A DNA stretch of 64,000 nt from contig CAVVDT010000003.1 of NCBI GenBank assembly GCA_963747005.1, positions 124,001 to 188,000 of the forward strand, in the 5' to 3' direction. Below are positions 26,816-36,162 of this stretch, one piece after another; the first letter of the stretch is position 1, and every line of letters starts with the position of its first letter. The DNA comes from CAVVDT01 sp963747005 (GTDB taxonomy: Bacteria > Pseudomonadota > Alphaproteobacteria > Rhizobiales > Aestuariivirgaceae). The notes beneath the pieces were generated by a model. That model worked only from the letters and a program-made list of their open reading frames with translations, was not told the DNA's origin and ran no database searches. The position numbers were made by a program, and so were the translations under genes.

Positions 26816-28612
26816 ATGAAGCGGCTTATCGAGGACTACGCTATGATCGGCGATTTGCATACGGCCGGCCTGATCGGCCGTGACGGATCGCTCGATTGGC
26901 TTTGCCTGCCGCGTTTTGATTCGCCGGCGTGCTTTGCCGCACTGCTCGGCGATGAGGACAACGGCCACTGGTTGATTGCCCCGGATGCGGAAGGGGCTAC
27001 CGTTCGCCGGTACTATCGCGGCGATACACTGGTTCTGGAAAGCGAATTCCACACTGCTACCGGCAGTGTGGCCATCATCGACTTCATGCCGCATGCCCCC
27101 GAACGCGACCGCACCGACGTCATTCGCCTGATCGAAGGCCGCACGGGGCAAGTGGCAATGCGCACCGATCTCGTCTTTCGCTTCGGCTACGGCAGGGTCA
27201 TCCCCTGGCTGCGCCGCGAGAAAGACGGTCTCAGCGCCATCGCCGGGCCTACCGCAATGCGGCTGCGTACGCCTGTCGATCTGCATGGGGAGGATTTCAT
27301 AACCACCGCACAATTCAACGTTGCTTCCGGAGAAGTCATCCCGTTCGTACTCTCCTGCTTTGCCTCGCACCGGCCGGTGCCGGACCCCATCGATCCTGTC
27401 GAACAGCTCAGCAAGACCGAGCAATGGTGGCGCGACTGGTCGTCTCGCTGCAGCTACACCGGGCCGTGGCGGGAAGCCGTGATGCGGTCGCTGATCACAC
27501 TGAAGGCGCTGACCTACGCCCCAACCGGCGGCATCGTGGCAGCGCCGACGACGTCATTGCCGGAGATCATCGGTGGCGGGCGCAACTGGGACTATCGTTA
27601 CTGCTGGATCCGCGATGCTTCACTCACGCTCGAAGCGCTGCTGATTTCCGGATTTCATGAAGAGGCGCGCGCCTGGCGCGAATGGCTGCTGCGATCCGTC
27701 GCCGGTTCACCAGCACAGTTGCAGACGATCTACGGTGTGGCCGGCGAGCGCGGTATCAATGAATTCGAATTGCCCTGGCTCAAGGGATTTGGCGCCAGCC
27801 GTCCGGTGCGAATCGGAAACGACGCCTCCGGCCAGTTCCAGCTTGATGTTTACGGTGAGCTGATGGATGCCTTTCACGTTGCTCGCGCGCACCGTATCGA
27901 GCCGCTCGATCATGCCTGGGCAGTGCAAAAGCTGCTGCTTGAGTTTCTAGAATCGAACTGGAATGAGCCCGATGATGGAATTTGGGAGGTGCGCGGGCCG
28001 CGGCGTCACTTCACCTATTCCAAGGTGATGGCATGGGTGGCTATGAGCCGAGGGGTGGAGGCGGTACGCCGATTTCATCTCGACGGTCCGGCGGAACACT
28101 GGGCGACCTTGCGCGACCAAATACATACCGACATCTGTCGCCACGGCTTCGACGCCAAGCGCGGCACCTTCGTGCAGTACTACGGCGCAAGCGGGCTTGA
28201 CGCCGCACTGCTTCTCATGCCCCTGGTCGGATTCCTCCCGGTTAGCGATCCACGCATGGCGGCCACCATTGAGGCGATCGGCAATGAACTGGCAACCGAC
28301 GGACTTGTCCGTCGCTACAATACTGATGACGGCGTCGATGGTCTTGAGGGTGGCGAAGGCGTCTTCCTCGCTTGCAGCTTCTGGCTGGCCGACAATCTCG
28401 CCTTGATGGGCAAACGCCGTGAGGCCGAGGCGATCTACCAGCGGCTTTTGGACCTGCGCAATGACGTTGGTCTGCTGGCTGAGGAATTCGATCCGGACGC
28501 TGGACACTTCCTTGGCAACTTCCCACAAGCCTTCTCACATATCGCCCTGATCAACACCGCTTTCAATCTGAGCACGAAGCATGGGCCCTCTGTGCGCCGA
28601 ACAGCGGGCTGA
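26816..28612 (+). CDS. GH15-family glucoamylase/trehalase-like enzyme (second copy)
   Basis: A 598-residue protein from ATG 26816 (a GTG at 26813 is also possible). The N-terminal beta-sandwich starts with the usual IEDYAMIGDLHTAGLIGRDG and SLDWLCLPRFDSPACFAALL. The barrel carries GGGRNWDYRYCWIRDASLTL, then WLKGFGASRPVRIGNDASGQ and the acidic LLAEEFDPDAGHFLGNFPQA. This is the canonical form of the family, which includes mycobacterial trehalase. It would release glucose from trehalose or alpha-glucans, and a ROK glucokinase is encoded just downstream on the other strand (stops 24 bases apart). Confidence 0.87.
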   Translation: MKRLIEDYAMIGDLHTAGLIGRDGSLDWLCLPRFDSPACFAALLGDEDNGHWLIAPDAEGATVRRYYRGDTLVLESEFHTATGSVAIIDFMPHAPERDRTDVIRLIEGRTGQVAMRTDLVFRFGYGRVIPWLRREKDGLSAIAGPTAMRLRTPVDLHGEDFITTAQFNVASGEVIPFVLSCFASHRPVPDPIDPVEQLSKTEQWWRDWSSRCSYTGPWREAVMRSLITLKALTYAPTGGIVAAPTTSLPEIIGGGRNWDYRYCWIRDASLTLEALLISGFHEEARAWREWLLRSVAGSPAQLQTIYGVAGERGINEFELPWLKGFGASRPVRIGNDASGQFQLDVYGELMDAFHVARAHRIEPLDHAWAVQKLLLEFLESNWNEPDDGIWEVRGPRRHFTYSKVMAWVAMSRGVEAVRRFHLDGPAEHWATLRDQIHTDICRHGFDAKRGTFVQYYGASGLDAALLLMPLVGFLPVSDPRMAATIEAIGNELATDGLVRRYNTDDGVDGLEGGEGVFLACSFWLADNLALMGKRREAEAIYQRLLDLRNDVGLLAEEFDPDAGHFLGNFPQAFSHIALINTAFNLSTKHGPSVRRTAG

Positions 28613-28636
28613 GCAGCGGCTCATTAGCGGGACGAG

Positions 28637-29350
28637 TTATCTCCCGCCACTATAGCCATCCCAGAGACGAAAGCCGCCGGTAAAGGCATTTGCGTTGTCG
28701 CCCAGTCGGGTAACTGGTGGCAATTCCTCTATCTTTCTGGCGTTGCCTCCACCGAGCACCACATAGTCGGGCTCAAGTATGCCTTTGAGATGCTCGACCA
28801 CCGTCGCGACATGGACGCGCCATTTCCGTTCACCGGCGCGTTCAAGGCCGTCTTCGCCGAGATAATATTCGAAGGATTTGCCTTTCTTGTAGGGCATATG
28901 GGCCAGTTCCATGGGTTCGATCGTGCCGTCAATGATCATGGCCGCGCCCAGTCCGGTGCCCAGTCCGAGGAACAGCATTCGGCCACCCGTATAGCTGCCG
29001 AGGGCCTGCATGACAGCATCATTGACGATCTTCACCGGACACCCGAAGGCGCCGCTGTAATCAAAACCGGTCCAGCCCCTGCCCAGATTGAACGGCTCGG
29101 TTATTGGTTTGCCGTCTACCACCGGTCCGGGATATCCCAGCGATACCACGTCATAGGCCCAGTCGCTGGTGATAGCCTTTACCTGTGCGACCATTTCACT
29201 GGCGGTGAGTTCGGGGCCGGAACTGAACCGGCGCTTCTTGACCTCTGAATTGAGTAGCACCTTGACGTGCGAACCCCCGACGTCGACGGCGAGGATGCGG
29301 CGATGGGACTTGCCGTTCGGGTTCGCGTGCTGTTGCGCCGTCGTCTTCAT
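28637..29350 (-). CDS. ppgK: ROK-family kinase, polyphosphate-glucokinase-like
   Basis: A 237-residue ROK-fold sugar kinase. The N-terminal phosphate-binding loop is LAVDVGGSHVKVLL. The sugar-binding region includes SLGYPGPVVDGKP and GFDYSGAFGCPVKIVNDAVM (catalytic Asp), and the second phosphate loop is LFLGLGTGLGAAMI. The pattern is that of polyphosphate glucokinases, not classical ROK repressors or Glk. Its ATG overlaps the pgl stop (ATGA). Last gene of the tal-pgi/gnd/zwf/pgl/ppgK operon; it would make glucose-6-phosphate, using polyphosphate or ATP, to feed zwf. Confidence 0.78.
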   Translation of the reverse strand: MKTTAQQHANPNGKSHRRILAVDVGGSHVKVLLNSEVKKRRFSSGPELTASEMVAQVKAITSDWAYDVVSLGYPGPVVDGKPITEPFNLGRGWTGFDYSGAFGCPVKIVNDAVMQALGSYTGGRMLFLGLGTGLGAAMIIDGTIEPMELAHMPYKKGKSFEYYLGEDGLERAGERKWRVHVATVVEHLKGILEPDYVVLGGGNARKIEELPPVTRLGDNANAFTGGFRLWDGYSGGR

Positions 29351-30057
29351 GCAATGCCCTCGTACTGGTCAAGAAGAGACGCAGCCGCCCTGTCGGTAAC
29401 GATGATGGCGCCGTCACGACGCACGCGGCCGGCGGGAATGCTGGTATCTCCGGCAACAAGGCGCCTCAAGGCCTCGGCCTTGGCCGAGCCCGTCACAAGC
29501 CAAACGATGGCTGCGGCCCGATTGAGAGCGGGATAGGTCAGGGTTATGCGGCGGTCTCCCTGGTAGGGCCCGGTCACGGCCACATCGGCTACAGCGACAT
29601 CGAGCACGGGATCTGCGGGCACCAGCGAGGCGGTATGGCCGTCGGCTCCAAGGCCAAGATGAACAAGATCGAGTACCGGCGGCGTTCCGGCGGCTCGGGC
29701 CAGGACAGTCTCGTACCGAAGGGCCGCGGCCGCAAGGTCGTCCTCGTCGACCGGCATCGCATGCACATGCTCGGCCTGCAGCTTCACGCGGTCGATGAGG
29801 GTATCTTGCAGATGCGCAAAAGTACGCCGCGGGCTGTCCGGCGGCACCATCCGCTCGTCGGTCTGGAAGAGGTGGACCCGGCGCCAGGGCAGTCTTTGCC
29901 TTGCCAGGGCCGCGATCATGGGCCACGGCGTGCGACCGCCGCTCAGTGCGAGACAGGCACGCCCGCGCCTGGCAATGCTGACGCGCAACCCATCGGCGAT
30001 CAGGCCGGCCGCATGCTGCCCGGCAGCTTCATTGCACTCGGCTACATCGATCCTCAT
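29347..30057 (-). CDS. pgl: 6-phosphogluconolactonase
   Basis: A 236-residue lactonase of the NagB/DevB fold that hydrolyses 6-phosphogluconolactone, the second step of the oxidative pentose-phosphate pathway. Motifs: LALSGGRTPWPMI (phosphate binding), VHLFQTDERMVPPDSPRRTF, and DLVHLGLGADGHTASLVP, with the active-site His in GADGH. Normal length. It starts one base after the zwf stop and overlaps ppgK by four bases, so the three are translated as one unit. Confidence 0.93.
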   Translation of the reverse strand: MRIDVAECNEAAGQHAAGLIADGLRVSIARRGRACLALSGGRTPWPMIAALARQRLPWRRVHLFQTDERMVPPDSPRRTFAHLQDTLIDRVKLQAEHVHAMPVDEDDLAAAALRYETVLARAAGTPPVLDLVHLGLGADGHTASLVPADPVLDVAVADVAVTGPYQGDRRITLTYPALNRAAAIVWLVTGSAKAEALRRLVAGDTSIPAGRVRRDGAIIVTDRAAASLLDQYEGIA

Positions 30058-30058
30058 G

Positions 30059-31486
30059 TCACGTCGCCGGCTTCGTTGCCCGCGCTCCGCCGGCCGTGCC
30101 GGCCGCTATCGGTTCGCGCCATCCGCCCCAGACCCGCGCGATCCTTTCGGCCGCCGGCGGCCCCCAGGTGCCGGGCTCGTATTGATGCAGACGCGTCTCG
30201 CGCCCCAGCACCGGTTCAATGATGCGCCATTGCGCTTCGGCACTGTCCTCGCGCGAGAACAACGTCTGGTCCCCCTTTATCGCATCGCCGATGAGGCGCT
30301 CATAGGCGGTCATGTCTTCGGCGCTTTGATGCACGACATTGAGTTCGACCTGTTCGCCGGCCATGGCCTCGCCCGGTATCTTGGCCCTCGTTCCCAGTGC
30401 GATCACGACCTTGGGGCCCAGCTGGAACCGGAAATAGTTGGGTCGGCTCTGCGCGTCCTTGCTGAACACGACCTGCGGCGGATACCGCAGATCCACCACG
30501 ACCTCGGTGGCCGTCACCGGCAGGCACTTGCCGGCGCGCACCAGGAAAGGAACGCCTTCCCAGCGCCAGGAGTTGATTTGCAGTCGCAATGCCGCGAACG
30601 TCTCCACCTCGGAATCAGCGGCAACGCCGTCTTCGTCGCGATAGCCACGAAACTGGCCGCGTATCAACCTGGAACCACTCAAGGGGCGGATAGCATTGAA
30701 AACCTTCACTTTCTCGTCGCGCAAAAAATGACTCTCACTGCCTACCGGGCATTCCATCGCCAGAATGGCGATCACCTGCAGAAGGTGGCTCTGGATGACA
30801 TCTCGGATCGCGCCGACCTCGTCATAGAACCGGCCGCGTCCGGTCACGCCGAATTGTTCCGCCATCGTGACCTGCACGCTCTTCACGTAATGCCTGTTCC
30901 AGATCGGTTCGAGGAAGGCATTGGCAAAGCGGAAATACAGCAGGTTCTGGACCGGCTCCTTGCCGAGATAATGATCGATCCGGAATACAGCCGATTCATC
31001 GAACACCTTGTGCAAGGTGCGATTGAGCGCCCTGGCCGAGGCAAGGTTGCGCCCGAACGGCTTTTCTACTACCACGCGGGCGCCTCGCGCGCAGGTCGAG
31101 CGCCCGAGGTTTCTGACGACGATGGGGAACATGGCGGGCGGAATGGCGAGATAGTGTAGCGGATGATTGCAGCCATCGAGCGTGTCGCACAGCTTCTTGA
31201 ACGTGGCGATGTCGCGATAATCGCCGTCGACGTAGTGAAGACGGTCGATGAGCTGCAGGGCTGTCTTTTCGTTGAAGTTTTCGAGTCCTGAAATCGCATC
31301 GCGCACATGGGTCTTGAATTCATCAAGCGTCCAGCCGGTCCTGGCCACGCCGACCACCGGGACGTCGAGCTTGCCGCGATGGTCCATCGCATACAGCGCC
31401 GGAAATATCTTCTTGTGAGCGAGGTCGCCGCTGGCGCCGAACAACACCAGCGCGTCCGATTGTGCCAGCTCGGTGTTATTGCGCAT
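30059..31486 (-). CDS. zwf: glucose-6-phosphate 1-dehydrogenase
   Basis: A 475-residue enzyme that oxidises glucose-6-phosphate to 6-phosphogluconolactone with NAD(P)+. ATG 31486 follows GGGAGG. It has the dinucleotide loop LFGASGDLAHKKIFPALY, the substrate/catalytic site RIDHYLGKEPVQNLLYFRF, and the C-terminal structural domain typical of the family. Length is normal. It lies between gnd and pgl in the same operon and supplies NADPH under stress. Housekeeping copies probably exist elsewhere in the chromosome (inference). Confidence 0.95.
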   Translation of the reverse strand: MRNNTELAQSDALVLFGASGDLAHKKIFPALYAMDHRGKLDVPVVGVARTGWTLDEFKTHVRDAISGLENFNEKTALQLIDRLHYVDGDYRDIATFKKLCDTLDGCNHPLHYLAIPPAMFPIVVRNLGRSTCARGARVVVEKPFGRNLASARALNRTLHKVFDESAVFRIDHYLGKEPVQNLLYFRFANAFLEPIWNRHYVKSVQVTMAEQFGVTGRGRFYDEVGAIRDVIQSHLLQVIAILAMECPVGSESHFLRDEKVKVFNAIRPLSGSRLIRGQFRGYRDEDGVAADSEVETFAALRLQINSWRWEGVPFLVRAGKCLPVTATEVVVDLRYPPQVVFSKDAQSRPNYFRFQLGPKVVIALGTRAKIPGEAMAGEQVELNVVHQSAEDMTAYERLIGDAIKGDQTLFSREDSAEAQWRIIEPVLGRETRLHQYEPGTWGPPAAERIARVWGGWREPIAAGTAGGARATKPAT

Positions 31487-31504
31487 CCGACCTCCCGGCC
31501 ACGG

Positions 31505-32524
31505 CTATTTGCCCGGTTCCTTCTCAGCGTGACCGCCGAATTCGTGACGCATCGCCGACAGCATCTTGTCGGCAAATCCGGATTTACCCCGCGATGAGAA
31601 ACGCTCAAAGAGTGCCGCGCTGAGAACGTGGGCCGGCACACCTTCGTCGATGGCCGCCTTGACGGTCCAGCGCCCTTCGCCGGAATCCGATACCCGGCCC
31701 TGAAACCGGGAAAGATCGGGATCGCGGATGAGCGCATCTGCGATCAGGTCCAGAAGCCACGACGCAATTACGCTGCCGCGCCGCCATACCTCCGCGATGT
31801 CCGCCACGTCCAGGTCGTAACGATAGGCCTTGCGGTCCCTTAGAGGCGTGGTTTCGGCATCCGCCGCTGCGGCTGTGGCATCGATGTCGGCGTTCCGCAG
31901 GATGTTGAAACCTTCGGCATAGGCCGCCATGACGCCGTATTCGATGCCGTTATGCACCATCTTGACGAAATGGCCGGCGCCATGCGGTCCGCAATGCAGA
32001 TAGCCGTGCCCGGCGGTGCCGCTATCCTTTGCCCGTCCCGGCGTGGGGGGCGCGGAATCGGCCGCTGGCGCGAGCGCGGCGAAGATCGGATCGAGCCGCC
32101 GCACCACGTCATCTCGACCGCCGATCATCAGGCAATAGCCGCGCTCTTGTCCCCATATGCCGCCACTGGTGCCGACGTCGACATAGTGGATGCCCCTGAC
32201 CTCAAGGGCCTTCGCGCGGGTCACGTCGTCCCGATAATGCGAGTTGCCGCCGTCGATCAGCACGTCATCGGCGTCCAGATGTTGGCTCAGGCTGGCGATT
32301 GTCTTATCGACGATGCCTGCCGGCAGCATCATCCAGATGGTCCGCGGTGGCGCCAGCCCGGCGACCAGTTCCTTCTGCGACGTCGCGCCCACCGCGCCTT
32401 CGCCGACGAGGTCGGCAACTGCTTGCGATCTCACGTCATAAACGATGCATTGATGACCCCCCCGCATCAGACGGCGAACGATGTTGGAGCCCATGCGGCC
32501 CAGACCGACAATGGCGATTTGCAT
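31505..32524 (-). CDS. gnd: 6-phosphogluconate dehydrogenase, decarboxylating (short form)
   Basis: A 339-residue enzyme that converts 6-phosphogluconate to ribulose-5-phosphate plus CO2. ATG 32524 follows GGGGAAG. The Rossmann start is MQIAIVGLGRMGSNIVRRL. The substrate motif region includes YVDVGTSGGIWGQERGYCLM, and the catalytic helix HFVKMVHNGIEYGVMAAYAE carries the Lys and the following His-Asn. It is the short YqeC/GndA-like type (~330 residues), not the 470-residue form, and short forms often prefer NAD+. Spacing of 11 bases from tal-pgi and 18 from zwf supports one operon. Confidence 0.94.
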   Translation of the reverse strand: MQIAIVGLGRMGSNIVRRLMRGGHQCIVYDVRSQAVADLVGEGAVGATSQKELVAGLAPPRTIWMMLPAGIVDKTIASLSQHLDADDVLIDGGNSHYRDDVTRAKALEVRGIHYVDVGTSGGIWGQERGYCLMIGGRDDVVRRLDPIFAALAPAADSAPPTPGRAKDSGTAGHGYLHCGPHGAGHFVKMVHNGIEYGVMAAYAEGFNILRNADIDATAAAADAETTPLRDRKAYRYDLDVADIAEVWRRGSVIASWLLDLIADALIRDPDLSRFQGRVSDSGEGRWTVKAAIDEGVPAHVLSAALFERFSSRGKSGFADKMLSAMRHEFGGHAEKEPGK

Positions 32525-32535
32525 GTCGTCTTCCC

Positions 32536-35418
32536 CTACATCAGGGCCGAGCGGACGGCGTCCTTCAATGTAGCCAGGCCGACATCGACGTCACCACCGA
32601 GGTGGACGCGAAGCGTCCGACGGCCGCGTTGGTTGAGCACATCAAGATCGCCGCGCGCCTGGGCCGCAATAACCGCGCCGAAGCTCAGATTGCGGCCCGG
32701 CACGACGACATCGTTGCTGCAATCGCCGGTGATCTGCAGGAAAACGCCGCTGTTGGGGCCACCCTTGTAGGCCTGGCCGGTCGAGTGCAGGAAGCGCGGA
32801 CCAAAGCCGACGCAGGTGGCGACCCGGTGATGATCGCGAATGATGGTGCGGATGTCCTGCAAAGCATCGAGATGGCGCTCATTGCGATCGATGAAGGCCA
32901 GTATGGCGCAATAATCGCCGGCGTGAAGTCGCCCGAGGTGGACACCGAGCGAACGTGCAAGCGTGGTGCCATCGCCCGCCTGCTTGAGGACACCGGCATT
33001 GCCTTCGTCTGCGAACACTTCAATGCCGCCGTCTTGCAGGACCGGCACTTCATCCGGCAACGCGTTCCCGGCCTCGCAGGCATCCGTCAGTTCGCGTGCT
33101 CTGACCTTGCTCGCTTCCACGTCGGGCTGGTTGAAGGGGTTGATCCCGATCACCGCACCGGCCACTGCGGTGGCAACCTCCCAGCGGAAGAACTCCTGGG
33201 CAATTCGATAGCGCTCGCCGATCTCGATCCGCACGACCGGATGGCCGGCCCGTTCGAGGTCGGCGATGGCGGTGTCCTGCCCGTGATCGGGCTCGGCGCT
33301 CAGGCGAAAATAGGCAAAGAGGCGGTCGTGCCCGTAGGCATCGGGATGACTGACGGGCTCGGCGTCCACGGGGATGATGCCATTGCCCTGCTTGCCGGTG
33401 GATTCAGCGATCAGTTGCTCCAGCCACGCACCAAAGCCGGCCACGCCCGGCGAGGCGACGATGGTGAGCTTGTTGCGACCGGCCCTGGCCGCCTCGCCCA
33501 GGAGAATGCCGAGGTGCACGCCGGGATTCTCCCGAGGCGGCACATCGGGTCCGCAGGAACGCACCATCATTCGTGCCTCGGCGAGCAGGCGGTCGACATC
33601 GAGACCCATGGTTGCAGCTGGCACCATGCCGAAATCCGACAGCACCGAATAGCGCCCGCCGATGTTTTGCTCGCCCAGGGCAATGTGGCGGTAGCTCTCC
33701 TCGTGGGCGGTTTCCTGCAGACCGGTGCCCGGGTCGGTGATCGCGATGAAATGCAGGCCGGCCCGCCCGATCCCGACCATGCCTACCATGCGTTCGAAGA
33801 AGTAATCCTTCAGGATATTGGCCTCCAGCGTGGTCCCCGACTTGCTCGCCACGATGAACAGGGTGCGGGCAAGATCGATCTGCGCCTCGACGGCGCGAAT
33901 TTGTGCCGGATGCGTTGAATCGAGCACCAGCAGGTCGGGATGATCAGGCGACCGGCCGAAACATTGCGCTAGAACCTCCGCGCCGAGGCTCGATCCGCCC
34001 ATCCCAAGCAGGACGGCATGACAGAACTGCCCACCGGCGATATCCCTTGCGAGATTGCCGAGTTCATCGCTTCGCTCCCGCTCTTCCTTCACGATGTCGA
34101 GCCAGGCGAGCCATTGGTCTTCGTCGTCGTCCGTCCACAGGGTGGAATCGCCCGCCCACAGCCGGCGCACGTTGCCGGCACGTCGCCAGTTGTCGAGCGA
34201 AGCGTCCACCGCCTTCTGGATTTGGTCCGGCAACGCCACGGTCTGCCGGTTGAGCCTTTCGCCGAGCCGATGGGTACGCTTGCGCGCAATCGCGGCGAGC
34301 AGCTTGTCGAAGGCATCGGCAAATTTCCGCACCCCCTCGCCCGTCAGCCTCGTTGTCACCTCGTCGATCGAAATGCCGTAATCTTCCAGCCTCCCCATGA
34401 CACGCTCTGCCTCGGCGATGCCTTCCTCAAGGCTGTCGCGCACGCGGCCATGGTCGCGGAACGCATCCATCGTCGCCGGCGGCATGGTGTTCACCGTATT
34501 GCGGCCGATCAGCTCCTCCACATAGAGCACATCCCGGTAATCGGGGTTCTTGGTACTGGTGCTGGCCCACAAGAGGCGCTGCGGGCGGGCGCCCGAGGCC
34601 TTCAGCCTTTCCCAGCGCTCATTGCTGAAGAGGCGCTTGTAGCGCTGGTATGCGAGTTTGGCATTTGCGATGGCGACCTTGCCCCGCAACTCACGGAGGA
34701 CCGCATGCTCTTGGGCACCGCCACCTTGCAGAAGACGCTGCTCAATGAGTTCGTCCACCGCAGCGTCGATACGGCTGACAAAGAAACTGGCAACGCTCGC
34801 GATCGTGTGCGGATCGCCGCCAGCGGCGATGAACTGCTCGAGCCCCGAAAGATAGGCCTCGGCCACCTGTTCGTAGACGCGCTGGGAGAACAAAAGCGTG
34901 ATGTTGATATTGATTCCCTCGCCGACGAGCTGCCGGATGGCGGACAGCCCCTCAGAGGTCGCAGGCACCTTGAACATGACATTCTCGCGGTCGACGGCTT
35001 TTGCGAGACGATGCACCTGCGCGATGGTCGCCTCGGTATCCAACGCCAGGTAGGGCGAGACTTCGAGGCTCACATAGCCATCGACCCGATCGGTATCGCG
35101 ATAGACAGGACGCAAGACATCGGCCGCCTGCTGGATATCGGCGATGGCCAGGCGCTCATACAGCGCCATGACATCGATATCTCCCGCCGCTTGCGCCGCC
35201 CGCAGTGCCGTGTCGCAACCGCTACCTTCGGCGATCGCCTTTTCGAAGATGGCAGGGTTCGACGTGACACCACTGAGACCATCTTCGGCGACCAGTCTTT
35301 TCAGGTCGCCATCGGCAAGCGGCGGGCGGGCGAGAAAGTCGAGCCATACGGCCTGCCCGTGATCGCGCAGGTTGCCGAGGGAGGTCCCTGCGGCTTTCGA
35401 TCTTGCATTTACTGCCAT
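32536..35418 (-). CDS. tal-pgi: bifunctional transaldolase / glucose-6-phosphate isomerase fusion
   Basis: A 960-residue fusion. Residues ~1-370 are transaldolase: WLDFLARPPLADGDLKRL, DGLSGVTSNPAIFEKAIAEG, and ENVMFKVPATSEG with the Schiff-base Lys. Residues ~400-940 are phosphoglucose isomerase: LLGMGGSSLGAEVLAQCFG, FIVASKSGTTLEANI, and GINPFNQPDVEASKVRARE near the end. Known fusions of this type occur in actinobacteria and some proteobacteria. Joining these lets carbon leave the non-oxidative branch and recycle through glucose-6-phosphate into zwf. First gene of the operon; an EcfG-type promoter lies about 330 bases upstream. Confidence 0.94.
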   Translation of the reverse strand: MAVNARSKAAGTSLGNLRDHGQAVWLDFLARPPLADGDLKRLVAEDGLSGVTSNPAIFEKAIAEGSGCDTALRAAQAAGDIDVMALYERLAIADIQQAADVLRPVYRDTDRVDGYVSLEVSPYLALDTEATIAQVHRLAKAVDRENVMFKVPATSEGLSAIRQLVGEGININITLLFSQRVYEQVAEAYLSGLEQFIAAGGDPHTIASVASFFVSRIDAAVDELIEQRLLQGGGAQEHAVLRELRGKVAIANAKLAYQRYKRLFSNERWERLKASGARPQRLLWASTSTKNPDYRDVLYVEELIGRNTVNTMPPATMDAFRDHGRVRDSLEEGIAEAERVMGRLEDYGISIDEVTTRLTGEGVRKFADAFDKLLAAIARKRTHRLGERLNRQTVALPDQIQKAVDASLDNWRRAGNVRRLWAGDSTLWTDDDEDQWLAWLDIVKEERERSDELGNLARDIAGGQFCHAVLLGMGGSSLGAEVLAQCFGRSPDHPDLLVLDSTHPAQIRAVEAQIDLARTLFIVASKSGTTLEANILKDYFFERMVGMVGIGRAGLHFIAITDPGTGLQETAHEESYRHIALGEQNIGGRYSVLSDFGMVPAATMGLDVDRLLAEARMMVRSCGPDVPPRENPGVHLGILLGEAARAGRNKLTIVASPGVAGFGAWLEQLIAESTGKQGNGIIPVDAEPVSHPDAYGHDRLFAYFRLSAEPDHGQDTAIADLERAGHPVVRIEIGERYRIAQEFFRWEVATAVAGAVIGINPFNQPDVEASKVRARELTDACEAGNALPDEVPVLQDGGIEVFADEGNAGVLKQAGDGTTLARSLGVHLGRLHAGDYCAILAFIDRNERHLDALQDIRTIIRDHHRVATCVGFGPRFLHSTGQAYKGGPNSGVFLQITGDCSNDVVVPGRNLSFGAVIAAQARGDLDVLNQRGRRTLRVHLGGDVDVGLATLKDAVRSALM

Positions 35419-35749
35419 CGCTGCATCTTTCTATCGTGGAGCAAAGTTTCCCTCTTCGCTGGCGCGGCGACAGGTTACTGCAGGTGGAATAATCTCGGGC
35501 ACACTGCACGAAGAGCGATTTTGGTTTCGATATCCGCCGGAGTCAGCGTGATCGAACCGACCACCAATGGCCGCGCATGGCGGCCTTGTCGGCAACATGC
35601 GAGTGCAACGCTTCCAGCCAAACGCAAGGTCCATGATTCTATGTGGAGCATTCGTGCCACGTGATATGCGGATCGCCCGCGCTTCGCGCGGTTCTTGCGT
35701 CATGCGGAATGCCATGTTCGAGACAGCAATCATTGTCATCAAGATCCTT
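35419..35749 (-). other. long leader of the tal-pgi operon
   Basis: About 330 bases separate tal-pgi from the EcfG-type promoter. A 101-codon minus-strand ORF (ATG about 35733, with AAGGA five bases before it, ending 35431) could be translated, but its sequence has no recognisable family and an unusual composition. It may be just a leader. Confidence 0.3.
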
Positions 35750-35775
35750 AACGTCGCTGCCCGCCAGAAGGTTCC
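35750..35775 (-). promoter_or_regulatory. EcfG-type (general stress response) promoter before tal-pgi
   Basis: On the minus strand GGAAC (35775-35771) is followed after 17 bases by CGTT (35753-35750), an exact match to the alphaproteobacterial EcfG consensus GGAAC-N16/17-CGTT. It points at the tal-pgi/gnd/zwf/pgl/ppgK operon. Confidence 0.65.
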
Positions 35776-36128
35776 TGCTGTCGCCCCGAGACGGGACCCG
35801 CTCCAGCCCAAACCACAACGGGGACTGGCGGGTGGGTCCGACTTTTGATCGAAGCAGAGTCGGGCGGCGATGGGTGACATTGCGATCGGTAGTTGAAGGT
35901 GGCAACGCCGAGCCCGCAGGGCTGGCCGGCGGACTAGGTTTCAGGCGACGGATTCCCATGCGTGAAAGTGGTGCATACCCTCGCCATCGACGAACTGCAT
36001 CATGTGCATCCTGCCGGATTTGCCCCTCGCCCTTCTGTCATTTGGATACCTCGATTTTGCCCGGACATTAAATGATCCTCAGTCGGCTGATCCGAACACG
36101 AGGGGTTGGCCTTTGCTCCAAGGACAAT
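35776..36128. other. intergenic between divergent EcfG-type promoters
   Basis: About 350 bases separate the minus-strand and plus-strand promoters of tal-pgi and otsA. No gene, repeat or hairpin stands out. Confidence 0.4.
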
Positions 36129-36154
36129 GGAACCTGGACGCTTGCAATGACGTT
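36129..36154 (+). promoter_or_regulatory. EcfG-type promoter immediately before otsA
   Basis: GGAAC (36129-36133), 17 bases, CGTT (36151-36154). The otsA ATG begins only 8 bases after this -10 element, so transcripts from it would start at or next to the start codon (leaderless mRNA), which explains the absence of a ribosome binding site. Confidence 0.68.
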
Positions 36155-36162
36155 AGCTGGTC

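Noticed and set aside
32299..33918. Plus-strand ORF of 539 codons, and 34018-35664 of 548 codons
   Set aside because: Both lie opposite the tal-pgi fusion; GC-rich antisense frames without motifs.
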